Of a DNA stretch of 64,000 nt, positions 32,605-40,505 are shown piece by piece. Numbering within the stretch: the first letter of the stretch is position 1; each line of letters opens with the position of its first letter. This DNA comes from Streptomyces sp. R33 (lineage in GTDB: Bacteria; Actinomycetota; Actinomycetes; Streptomycetales; Streptomycetaceae). The stretch lies in NCBI RefSeq assembly GCF_041200175.1, contig NZ_CP165727.1, forward strand, positions 8,240,001 through 8,304,000, in the 5' to 3' direction. A model generated the notes under the pieces. It ran no database searches. It saw only the letters and a list, made by a program, of their open reading frames with translations, and was not told the DNA's origin. A program made the translations under genes and the position numbers.

Positions 32605-35037
32605 CTACAGACTCTCCACCGTGGCGGGAGCATCAGGCCCCGACATCACTCCTTCAACTTCACTAACGGGCGCCCGGAGGAGGCCGTCACGCCCCGGCCA
32701 TTGGAACACCAGCCGGCACAGCGGCTTGTCCAGCACATCCCCCGGGGGCAGCCGGTGATCGGGGGTCCCGGCCGGGTGGACGGACAGGGCGGGTTCGGCG
32801 CCCGCGCGCACGTCGCGCTCCCAGGCCCTGACCGTGTCCACCAACTGCTGTGCAAGCTGAGGGCCCTGCTCGCCGAAGGCGTGGACGACGAACTCCCACC
32901 CGCCCTCCTGCACGGTGTCCCCGTGGTGAATCTGGACGTGGACGAGGTAGGCGATCGACCGGTCGCCGAGCACGGCAGGGGCATCAGATCCCTTCGCGAT
33001 CAAGGTGACACCGGATCCCTTGTCCGCGTGGGCGGCCAGGCGGCAGAACCCCGGCAGCGTCGTGGCCGCGTACAGCTGGAGCGATGAGAAGTCGAACTGG
33101 AACCCCATGATCAGCCCGGTGGCGACCTCGTGGCGTGGTCCGCGCAGCGCTTCCTCCAGGCCCTCGGCCGGCAGCGGAAGCCCGTCCTCGAATCGGAGCT
33201 GCAGCTCGCCGTCGAGCAGGCCCACGACCGGAACGGTCCGGCCGTGCTGTCCCTGGTCCCGGACGAAGCCGCAGTACGTGAACTTCCTTGCGTGGAGGAC
33301 GTCTCCTCGACGCTGGAAGCTGATCGCGCGGGTGTAGCCGTGCATCTCCAGAGGCAGGACGAGATGACCGCCCTCGGCGAGCTGTTCGCGCCAAGCAGCG
33401 GAAATGTCCCACACGTTGTAGGTGATCACGCTGGCGTCGAACCCGCCCCTAGGAACGAGGTTCGCCGGGGCGCCGAAGGCCGCGTCGCCCTGGAAGGCGG
33501 TGACCCGTCCGCTGCCGGCCTCGGCGATGAACCGCTGGGTGCGGTGCACGACGTACGGATCGATGTCCCCGGTGACGACAGAACCCGCCGGTCCGACGAC
33601 GTGGGCGATCAGTTCGGCGTTGTAGCCGCCGGAGCCCGCTTCGTACACGCGTGCCCCCGGGACGAGCCGCAGAGACTCGATCATGTCGGCCTGCAGCCAG
33701 GCCGCGGACACCGAGCTGATGGCCCGGCCCATCTCGTCGCGGCGGGTGACGACCGCCAGATCGTCGTCGTACGCGGTCCTCAGGCTCATCTCCGGCGCGA
33801 ACCGGTGGCGAGGAACGGTACGCAGTGCCTCCTGGACCGCCTCGGAGGGCGCCCAGCCGCCGGCGATGACGGCGTCAGCCATCTGCTCGCGCAGCCGCAC
33901 AGCCTCCGCAGGTTCGCCGGGGACGGGCGGGTGGATGGCGGCGAGCGGGTAGGAGTGGACGGCCGGCAGACCGGGGATGATCCCGGGCCAGATCGCCTCG
34001 AGTGACTGGGCGGCCGGTGCGAACACGGGCCCGACGCAGGCCAGGGCGTGCAGGTCGTGCCACTCCCACCGCTCGAAAAGCCGCTCCTCCGGGTTGGTCA
34101 GGGTGCCGGTGAAGGCCGTGATCCGGACCACCGCGGTGAGGCGGGGCATGTCGTGGCTGTCATCGACGAGCATCGTCACCACGTGGGCGTCGGATGCGGC
34201 CGCCGTCAGGCCGGTCTCCTCGAAGAGCTCCCGTACGGCCGCGGCGGCGAAGTCCTCCGATCCGCTGGTCTTCCCTGCGGGCAGCTCCCACATTCCGCCG
34301 GTGGACCTGCCGAGCAGGACCCTGCCCGAGAGGTCGGTGACCACGGCCACGGCGCCGGTCAGGGCATGGCTGGTCGTCGGCCGCTTCTCAGCCGCTGTCG
34401 TGTCGGTGTGGCAGGACCCGCGCAGGACCAGGACCGCGAGACCGTCCGCGTCCAGCCGTGCCGACTCCTTCCAGCCCCCGGCGATCTGGAGGATCTCCCC
34501 CTCGTCGAGGGCGATGTCCCGCCGCTCTTTGGCGGTCAGTTCGGCGGTGGGCGTGGTGATCACGAGCGCGCCGCCGGGCCGCAGCCGCTCCCCGAGCCCG
34601 TGCAGGACACGGCTGCGGTCCTTCAGGAACGGCACCACCAGGCGCAAGGTGATCAGGTCGTAGCCGTCCGGGTTCAGGCCGGCCGGGTCGTCGTGCTCGA
34701 TGTCCAGGCGCATCCACCGCACACCCCGCGCATCCGGGTGCTCCTGGCGGGAACGCTCGATCGCGCTGCCGGCGAAGTCGACGGCGTCCACCGCGTAGCC
34801 GAGCGCTCCGAGGTAGGCGGCCAACTCCCCGGTCCCGGATCCCACATCGAGGGCCCGCCCGCCGGCCTCCGGCACGGGAACACGCTCAGCGAGCAGCACC
34901 CGCTCGGCGTCACCGAGGGGCCGGAACCCCTTCCCGTCGGCGTAGTGCTGCTGCCACTCCTCGCGGACGGCGTACCCCACGGTGCTGCTCCTGACCTGGT
35001 CGAGTGCGGTGGATGCGGTGGATGGTGTGGTGTTCAC
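32605..35037 (-). CDS. Fusion: SAM methyltransferase, Nudix hydrolase, FxLD-type methyltransferase
   Basis: An 810-residue three-part protein. Residues 20-205: class I SAM methyltransferase with motif I RALDVGSGTGELAAYLG at 61-77. Residues about 215-345: Nudix domain with a complete box (GKTSGSEDFAAAAVRELFEE and TGL). Residues about 390-600: PCMT-like methyltransferase (LREQMADAVIAGGWAPSEAV, VPRHRF, ISSVSAAWLQADMIESL, EAGSGGYNAELIAHVVGP). The C-terminal 200 residues (DFSSLQLYAATTLPGFCRLA, LSVHPAGTPDHRLPPGDVLD) match the FxLD-system methyltransferases linked to RiPP loci (TIGR04364 type). The GTG start at 35037 overlaps the stop of the 38-residue ORF (GTGA). FxLD methyltransferases are normally about 400 residues, so the fused N-terminal half is unusual. 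Substrate unknown. Confidence 0.87.
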   Translation of the reverse strand: MNTTPSTASTALDQVRSSTVGYAVREEWQQHYADGKGFRPLGDAERVLLAERVPVPEAGGRALDVGSGTGELAAYLGALGYAVDAVDFAGSAIERSRQEHPDARGVRWMRLDIEHDDPAGLNPDGYDLITLRLVVPFLKDRSRVLHGLGERLRPGGALVITTPTAELTAKERRDIALDEGEILQIAGGWKESARLDADGLAVLVLRGSCHTDTTAAEKRPTTSHALTGAVAVVTDLSGRVLLGRSTGGMWELPAGKTSGSEDFAAAAVRELFEETGLTAAASDAHVVTMLVDDSHDMPRLTAVVRITAFTGTLTNPEERLFERWEWHDLHALACVGPVFAPAAQSLEAIWPGIIPGLPAVHSYPLAAIHPPVPGEPAEAVRLREQMADAVIAGGWAPSEAVQEALRTVPRHRFAPEMSLRTAYDDDLAVVTRRDEMGRAISSVSAAWLQADMIESLRLVPGARVYEAGSGGYNAELIAHVVGPAGSVVTGDIDPYVVHRTQRFIAEAGSGRVTAFQGDAAFGAPANLVPRGGFDASVITYNVWDISAAWREQLAEGGHLVLPLEMHGYTRAISFQRRGDVLHARKFTYCGFVRDQGQHGRTVPVVGLLDGELQLRFEDGLPLPAEGLEEALRGPRHEVATGLIMGFQFDFSSLQLYAATTLPGFCRLAAHADKGSGVTLIAKGSDAPAVLGDRSIAYLVHVQIHHGDTVQEGGWEFVVHAFGEQGPQLAQQLVDTVRAWERDVRAGAEPALSVHPAGTPDHRLPPGDVLDKPLCRLVFQWPGRDGLLRAPVSEVEGVMSGPDAPATVESL

Positions 35038-35150
35038 GGGTGGCCCGTTGTGCGCAGCCGGGCCAGGGTCCGCCGGCCGCGCTCGACGAGCTGGATCGTC
35101 GTGCGCACTCCGGCGGTCATACGTCCGCCGGAGAGGGAGTGATCGGTCAT
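35034..35150 (-). CDS. 38-residue ORF translationally coupled to the fusion gene
   Basis: The ATG at 35150 has AAGGAG 9 bases upstream, the best ribosome binding site in this part of the set. Its stop TGA overlaps the GTG of the fusion gene by two bases. The product (MTDHSLSGGRMTAGVRTTIQ, then LVERGRRTLARLRTTGHP) is basic and helical with no Cys and no FxLD motif. It could be a leader ORF that couples translation or a peptide substrate of the operon's enzymes. It does not resemble known lanthipeptide precursors. Too short for standard gene callers. Confidence 0.5.
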   Translation of the reverse strand: MTDHSLSGGRMTAGVRTTIQLVERGRRTLARLRTTGHP

Positions 35151-35206
35151 GGGCAGGCTCCTTGGCATCCGGGGACGGGACGTGGCGGGGCGGCAGGGCT
35201 GCGGGG

Positions 35207-36118
35207 TCAGGTCCAGCCGAGCTCGGAGTAGGCGACGCCGCGGCCGATCGCCTCGATCGCGTTCCGGGTGTAGGCGACGATCGGCTCGGGAAGCGCAGTC
35301 GGATCGACCCAGACCCATTCGAGGCATTTGTCCGGCTCCCGCACCTCGGGGGTTCCGCTCCACGTGCGGGCACGGAAGAAGAGGCCGAGCCGGGGCTGCC
35401 CATCACCGCCCTCGTCGAGCATGTGCACCGTGTGCACCAGCTCAAGGTCCTCCGGGGCGATCACAAGACCTGCCTCCTCCTCGGCCTCCCGGACCAACCC
35501 GGCCACCGCGTTCTCGGTCTCCAGATGGCCGGCGAGGGCGTGGAACTGGTTCCCGGCAAAGGCGACATCGGGGTGACGCCGGCCGAGCAGGATCCGGCCG
35601 TCTTCACGTTCGAGGTAGAGGTGGACGCCGATCGCGTTCAGCCGGGCCCGGCTGCCCCCGGCCCGCGCCGGACAGCTCGGCGACCGGGGCGCCGGGACGG
35701 AGGCGGTCCTCTGGTGCAGGGCGATGACCTCGGCTGTCCACGGGCACATGGTCAGCCAGGCCGTGGTCTCGGCGTCGAACCAGCGGAACATGATCCCCTC
35801 AGGGCACGGCAACGTGTTGTCGTCGCCGTCCCAGGCGCCGACGTACACCTGGATCTGGCCCTTGTCGCCGGTGGGACCGTGGGCGTCGACGATGGTGAGG
35901 GGCTCAAGCGGCACCCTCAGGCCCGTTTCTTCCAACAGCTCGCGCTCGACCGCCTGGCGGCAGCTCTCCTCGCCCTCGCGGCCACCACCCGGGATCGACC
36001 ACGTACCCGGGTCACAGATGTGCGGCTTGTTGGCGTCCCGCAGATGCAGCAGGTACTGACCGGCGGTGTTGACCAGAAGTGCTGCGGTGCCGCGCGGCTC
36101 GGTGGACAGGCTGGCCAT
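35207..36118 (-). CDS. Double-Nudix-domain protein
   Basis: A 303-residue protein with two Nudix domains. First box: GGGREGEESCRQAVERELLE followed by ETGL (about residues 44-66), complete with the REUxEE glutamates. Second box: GHLETENAVAGLVREAEEEAGL near residue 200, also complete. The ATG at 36118 has GAGGAG 8 bases upstream. Nudix enzymes hydrolyse nucleoside diphosphates linked to other moieties. Two active boxes in one chain, in an operon with another active Nudix domain and one degenerate one, suggest nucleotide-linked intermediates or damaged nucleotides as substrates. The next gene downstream starts 56 bases after its stop. Confidence 0.9.
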   Translation of the reverse strand: MASLSTEPRGTAALLVNTAGQYLLHLRDANKPHICDPGTWSIPGGGREGEESCRQAVERELLEETGLRVPLEPLTIVDAHGPTGDKGQIQVYVGAWDGDDNTLPCPEGIMFRWFDAETTAWLTMCPWTAEVIALHQRTASVPAPRSPSCPARAGGSRARLNAIGVHLYLEREDGRILLGRRHPDVAFAGNQFHALAGHLETENAVAGLVREAEEEAGLVIAPEDLELVHTVHMLDEGGDGQPRLGLFFRARTWSGTPEVREPDKCLEWVWVDPTALPEPIVAYTRNAIEAIGRGVAYSELGWT

Positions 36119-36206
36119 GTGGACTCCTCAGGATCGGTGGTTGGTGATACCGGTGGGCGCGGTGGACGCGGGGACGGGCATGGAGGTGAGGCGGTAGACC
36201 GGGGAG

Positions 36207-36389
36207 CTACCCAGGACAAATGCGGGCACGACGAAGACGAGGGCCCGGCCGGCAAGACTCTGCGATCGGCGCGCCGGTCACATCGGTGCCCTCCAGGGAG
36301 TGGAAGCGCTTGGGGAACCCGAAGTGCGCGCGGTAGAGGAGGTGGTGGCCGTCGACGAGGAGCAGCGGCACGGTGGCAGCGGGCATGGT
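36207..36389 (-). pseudogene. N-terminal remnant of a 5'-3' exonuclease
   Basis: A 60-residue frame from the ATG at 36389 with GGGAGA about 8 bases upstream. It begins MPAATVPLLLVDGHHLLYRA and continues HFGFPKRFHSLEGTDVTGAP, the N terminus of the 5'-3' exonuclease (FEN/PolA N-domain) family, including the metal-binding Asp of LLVDGHHL. After about 40 residues the similarity ends and the frame runs into unrelated sequence. The usual protein has 270-300 residues, so this is a truncated gene left between the ABC and the double-Nudix genes. Confidence 0.65.
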
Positions 36390-36498
36390 GAGGTCTCCCG
36401 GCATCCCGGTCGCCTGAGGCTTCGAGGCCCGGCATTCCGGAGCGGAGGACACGTCAGACCATCGGTGCCCGCCTGGACCCGGAGGCCCAACGCGGCGT

Positions 36499-38502
36499 TC
36501 ACGAGCGCTCCTCCGCTTTGGTGTCCGCGGAGGGGGCACGCTGGACAGGGACGGTGTCCGCGAACGCGGCGGCCTGGACCAGATAGGCGTCTCGGAAGTC
36601 CCCTGTGCCGGTTTCCTCGTCCATGAGTTGGGAGAAGGTCCCGGACTCTGCGAGCCGGCCGTCCTTCATGACGTGGATGACGTCGGCGTGCCGCACCGAA
36701 TGCAGTCGGTGGGTGATGAAGATGATCGTCTGGCCGGTTGCGGCGAGCGCGCGAATCTGGTCGAAGACCCGCTGCTCGGCGACCGCGTCCAGGGCACTGG
36801 TCGGCTCGTCGACCACCAAGATCCCCGCCCGCTTGTACCAGGCGCGGCTGATGCCCATCAGCTGCCATTCGCCGCCGGACGCCTCGCGCCCGCCCTTGTA
36901 TCCCCGGCCCAGGAGGGTGCTGAAGCCCCGTGGCAGGGCGGAGATGAACTTGGCGGCGCCGGAGAAGGTCGCCGCGTCCTGCACCGCTTCGTCCTCGATG
37001 GGCGTGGTGGGCCGGCCGATGCCGATGTTGACCCGCACTGTGAAGGGCCACCGGAAGAAGGACTGCGACATGAGGGCGATGCGGGCGAAGATCTGGCCGC
37101 GGTCGGCCTTGGCGGCATCCACGTCGTCCCACCAGATCGTGCCGCCGCCCTCGTCGGGTAGGTGCAGGCCGGCCAGGAGCTTGATGAGGGTGGACTTGCC
37201 CGAACCGTTCGCCCCGACCAAGGCGATGACCTTGCCCATCGGAAAGGACAGCGACACCTCGCGCAGAGTCGGCTCGGGCGCCTCGCCCCCGGAGCCCGGA
37301 TAGGTGAACGTGACCTTCTCGAATCGGACTTCCCGCACCTGCTCGGGTAGAGCTTCCCCGGTCTCCGGGATCGCGCGGGCCTCAGCCTCCGCACAAAGCC
37401 GCTCGTAGTCGGCGACGAACAGCGACTCCTGGTGCAGATCTGCCATCTGCAGGACCAGGCCATCAAGGCTCGATGCGCCGGCGCGGATGGCGAGTACCGC
37501 GGTGCCCGCGACCGCAAGGTCCATCCGACCACTCCACAGCAGCAGTCCCAGCGCCCCGTACGTGAGCAGGGTCGCGGCCCCAGACGCGCCGTCCGCGATC
37601 AGCCCGATCTTGGCGGCGTTGCGGGCCAGACGGGTCTGCTCGCGCTCGCTGGTCTCGGCCATCTGCCGGAAGTGCCCGAGGAGGAACGGCCCGACCTCGT
37701 GGACCCTGACCTCGGCCGCGGCCTCCCGCTGGGTCAGTAGCTGCCCCAGCAGGTGACCGGCCCGCGCGTGCTGCACGAAGGTGTGGAAGGAGATGTATCG
37801 CTGCTTGGAGATCGTCAGCGAACTCCAGGCACTCGGCAGGGTCATCAGGACCAGAAGAGGCAAGAGCGCGACGTGGAGCACCGTGAGCACACCCGCGGCC
37901 GCGATCAGGGAGATCCCCGCGTTCAGTGTGTTGGTGCAGTACCGGATCATCCGGCGGGCGGAATCGGCCCCGTAGCGGGCGGCGTCCAGCAGGCGGTGGA
38001 ATTCGTCGTCCTCGATCGCCGCGAGCTCCACGCGGTGCACCAGCCCCAGGTACCGCTCGGTAGCGACGCGCTGGACCTTGGGCTCGAGCTCGCCGGTCGC
38101 CGCCGTGGACGCGGACCGCAGGAGCGAACCCAGCAGCGCGGTGACCGCGACCGCCGCGAGAGCCGGAACGGCTCTCGCCAGCCGCTCGTTCGTCGTGCCA
38201 CCGGCCAGGATGTGGCCCAGGACGCCGTTGACTGCGACCAGCCCGATCGCCTGCGTGATGCCCCGTCCGATCTCGGCGCCGAGGACAAGGCGCAGGGCTC
38301 GGGCGTCAGCGAGATGAGCGAGGTTCAACCCGGCCATGACCATGCGGGGTAAACCCCTGGCCATGGTCCACAGGCCGAGCTTCAGCCAGGCCCCTTCGTG
38401 CGCCTCCCAGCCGACGTCGTACGCGAGCTCGCCGCCGAACAGCAGCCGCTCCGACTCCGACACCGCCGACTCCCCTGAGTCACCGCTGGCCGTCTTGCTC
38501 AC
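36499..38502 (-). CDS. ABC transporter, fused membrane and ATP-binding domains (exporter type)
   Basis: A 667-residue half-transporter. The N-terminal 370 residues contain about six membrane segments (for example VPALAAVAVTALLGSLL, LIAAAGVLTVLHVALLPLLV and LLTYGALGLLLW). The nucleotide-binding domain carries Walker A GANGSGKST near residue 432, Q-loop IALMSQSFF, signature ASGGEWQLM near 541, Walker B ILVVDEPTSALD near 562 and H-loop FITHRLHSV. The GTG start overlaps the stop of the upstream Nudix-like gene (GTGA). It probably works as a homodimer exporting a product of the operon. The signature ASGGEW rather than LSGGQ is a modest deviation. There is no peptidase C39 domain. Confidence 0.9.
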   Translation of the reverse strand: MSKTASGDSGESAVSESERLLFGGELAYDVGWEAHEGAWLKLGLWTMARGLPRMVMAGLNLAHLADARALRLVLGAEIGRGITQAIGLVAVNGVLGHILAGGTTNERLARAVPALAAVAVTALLGSLLRSASTAATGELEPKVQRVATERYLGLVHRVELAAIEDDEFHRLLDAARYGADSARRMIRYCTNTLNAGISLIAAAGVLTVLHVALLPLLVLMTLPSAWSSLTISKQRYISFHTFVQHARAGHLLGQLLTQREAAAEVRVHEVGPFLLGHFRQMAETSEREQTRLARNAAKIGLIADGASGAATLLTYGALGLLLWSGRMDLAVAGTAVLAIRAGASSLDGLVLQMADLHQESLFVADYERLCAEAEARAIPETGEALPEQVREVRFEKVTFTYPGSGGEAPEPTLREVSLSFPMGKVIALVGANGSGKSTLIKLLAGLHLPDEGGGTIWWDDVDAAKADRGQIFARIALMSQSFFRWPFTVRVNIGIGRPTTPIEDEAVQDAATFSGAAKFISALPRGFSTLLGRGYKGGREASGGEWQLMGISRAWYKRAGILVVDEPTSALDAVAEQRVFDQIRALAATGQTIIFITHRLHSVRHADVIHVMKDGRLAESGTFSQLMDEETGTGDFRDAYLVQAAAFADTVPVQRAPSADTKAEERS

Positions 38503-39134
38503 TTCGTCTCCCTCGCATCCGGTCGTGCACCGGTGTTCTTCTCACTGGAAGCTGCCGGCATGCCCGAGCCGGAGGCACCGAGCCAGATCTCGCGCTCGTA
38601 CCCCGCTGCCCGGATCGCCGCCGTTTCGGCTGGGGCGGTCCGGGCGTCCGGCATGGCGACGGCGGCGTACAGGGTGCCGGCGACGTACTGGTTGAGGACG
38701 GCGTGGGTGAGCGGCCGGCAGTCAGCCGGAGGGCCGCCCGGATCCGCCCACACCACCTCGCTGTACTCGCACGGCGCGGAGTTGCTGGGCTCCCCGGACC
38801 AGCGCTGCGTGGCGAAGACGACGCACAGGCGGCCCGCGCCCCGCTCACTGCGGTAGTGCAGGAGTCCGCTGAGCTCGATGTCCTGCACGCCCACTCCGAT
38901 ACCCAGCGCGTGGGAGGCCCCCCGGCAGGCCGCCTCGTCCAGCCACTCCGCCGGCTCCAGCCGTCCGCCCACCAGGGCCAACTGGCCCCGTTCGGGGCAT
39001 CGGGCCCGGCGGACCAGCGCCACCTTCCCGTCCGAGCGCAGCAGGAGCAGCACCACCTTCGTCAGCGGCCGGTAGCCCGGCCTCACCTGTTCGATTCGGG
39101 CAGCAGCCATACGGGGGTGGTGCGCTGTCGGCAC
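38499..39134 (-). CDS. Nudix-fold protein with degenerate catalytic box
   Basis: A 211-residue protein. The GTG at 39134 is preferred because AGGGAGGA lies 4-11 bases upstream, and it is the first gene of the minus-strand set. The fold is Nudix-like (LTKVVLLLLRSDGKVALVRR, RGQLALVGGRLEPAEWLDEA, LCVVFATQRWSGE). However, the box reads GRLEPAEWLDEAACRGASHA followed by LGIGV, replacing the REUxEE glutamates that bind metal with RGASHAL. Hydrolase activity is therefore doubtful, and a binding or regulatory role (as in Nudix-related regulators) is possible. The stop overlaps the ABC start. Confidence 0.82.
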   Translation of the reverse strand: MPTAHHPRMAAARIEQVRPGYRPLTKVVLLLLRSDGKVALVRRARCPERGQLALVGGRLEPAEWLDEAACRGASHALGIGVGVQDIELSGLLHYRSERGAGRLCVVFATQRWSGEPSNSAPCEYSEVVWADPGGPPADCRPLTHAVLNQYVAGTLYAAVAMPDARTAPAETAAIRAAGYEREIWLGASGSGMPAASSEKNTGARPDARETK

Positions 39135-39825
39135 TGGTCCTCCCTGAATTGACGTGGAACCGAGCGATGGTCGAACAACCCCCCGCGCCTGGGTGTCGTA
39201 ACGGACCCGGGAGGGGGAATTTTTCGAACTGAGATGCGGTGTAGGTGTGTAGGGCAGTTCCTCTGGGGGTGGGGACGTTTGAACTCACACGTTCGAGTGG
39301 AGAAGGAGCAGCGGCACCCGATCAGGGTCTTGCGCGAAGGGTCCGCGACTCCGTTACGGGGCGGACTGCGGGAGGTCGAGGCGGGGGCCGCTGCAGAGCT
39401 TCATCCGGAGGTTTTGGGCATGGCTGACGGGGGCAGCGTTGGCGGGAATCGGCGCCGGCGTCCATACCCTTGATGGTGCGTCAGGTGCCTTGTTTGACAG
39501 GTCAGGGCCTGGTCGTGACGAGTGTTGATGGCGCCTTGAGGGGGGCGCCGCTGAGCGTAGGGCTGCTGCTTCTGTCAGGTAGATGCCAGGAAGAGATGGC
39601 TGGCATTTTCCCCGACACCAGTGGTTGGAATCGGGGACCACACGATGGCGTCCTCCCACGGAGGGCTCCCTGAGAACGGGGCGGGCCATCCGTGTCGCCC
39701 ACCAAAAACTCCGTGACCGCGTGGACGAGCAACGCGGAGGCCGCCCTCAGCCTGTAGCCCCGGGCCGGACACCTGTGTGCCGCGACTCCCGTCAGGGAGC
39801 CGCGGCACACAGGGCAGGCGCAGGG
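39135..39825. other. Intergenic region upstream of the Nudix/ABC/methyltransferase set
   Basis: About 690 bases between two minus-strand genes, presumably holding the promoter of the 31.2-39.1 kb set. Near 39215-39230 is an AT-rich patch, GGGGGAATTTTTCGAACTGA, unusual here, with further TTCGA words at 39160 and 39293. A strong hairpin at 39772-39813 is listed separately. No credible gene was found. Confidence 0.45.
39772..39813 (-). terminator. Long hairpin after the 39826-40347 gene
   Basis: CCTGTGTGCCGCG (39772-39784) pairs perfectly with CGCGGCACACAGG (39801-39813); after one mismatch, CTCCC pairs with GGGAG around a GTCA loop. The hairpin starts 12 bases beyond the stop codon of the minus-strand membrane-protein gene. 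No U-tract follows, as is common for actinomycete terminators. Confidence 0.75.
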
Positions 39826-40347
39826 TCAGGCCCAGGGCTGGACCGCCGCGGCGCAGGCCGCCCACAGGGGCAGGACCAGCAGCGCGACGAACCCGTCGTG
39901 CTGGACGCGGGAGTACCAGCACCTGCCGCGCTGCGTCAGACGTTCCCGGCGCAGCGCCGAGCGGGCGATCTCGTGGGCGGCCTCACGGGAGGCGCACAGG
40001 GCAGCGGGGAACGCCGCCACCGTCACGGTCAGGTAACCGGACAGCTCCGAACGGGGCAGGAGCAGTCCGCCGACGAGGACGAGCGCTGTGATCAGGAACC
40101 AGGCGCCCGCCCGGAATCCGAGGATCGACATGGCCCGCACCCACAGGGGCTCGGCCTTCATGCCGATCCGCCCGGCGGTCGCGGCCGCCGTCTTCCGCAT
40201 GGCCTCCTCAATCTCTGCGCGTTCCCGCGCGGCCTCAGCGCCGTCGCCCCGAGCCGAGGCCAGGAGGAACGCGAAGGTGATCGTACGGTCGGCCCACTGG
40301 AAGGGGCTCTTCGACGGGACTGCGCTCTTCGACGCTTGCGAAGGCAT
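39826..40347 (-). CDS. Membrane protein, unknown function
   Basis: A 173-residue protein starting at the ATG at 40347 with AGGAGCG just upstream; the longer frame is unsupported. A polar N terminus (MPSQASKSAVPSKSPFQWAD) is followed by a helical acidic stretch (AARERAEIEEAMRKTAAATA) and three or four hydrophobic segments (AGAWFLITALVLVGGLLLP, SGYLTVTVAAFPAALCA, GFVALLVLPLWAACAAAV). The final hydrophobic segment ends the protein. It lies directly downstream of the RHS remnant. No family recognised. Confidence 0.6.
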   Translation of the reverse strand: MPSQASKSAVPSKSPFQWADRTITFAFLLASARGDGAEAARERAEIEEAMRKTAAATAGRIGMKAEPLWVRAMSILGFRAGAWFLITALVLVGGLLLPRSELSGYLTVTVAAFPAALCASREAAHEIARSALRRERLTQRGRCWYSRVQHDGFVALLVLPLWAACAAAVQPWA

Positions 40348-40505
40348 ACCCGCTCCTCTCGATGTACGGCGAGGGCGGGGCGGTACGGAACCGCCCCCGC
40401 CCACGGCTTGCGCTGATCAGCGGCCTCGGTGGTCCCTCCACTCACCGTAGAGCGAGTAGCCGGTGCTGTAGTACCCGTAGTAGCGGTCCACGCCGTGGAC
40501 CCGCC

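Noticed and set aside
34048..35142. 364-residue plus-strand open frame inside the fusion gene
   Set aside because: Complement of the methyltransferase and Nudix coding sequence; no RBS or domain.
38845..39288. Minus-strand frame upstream of the Nudix-like gene as a possible RiPP precursor
   Set aside because: The segment FEKFPLPGPLRHPGAGGCST looked leader-like, but there is no RBS, and the frame overlaps the well-supported GTG start region in another frame.
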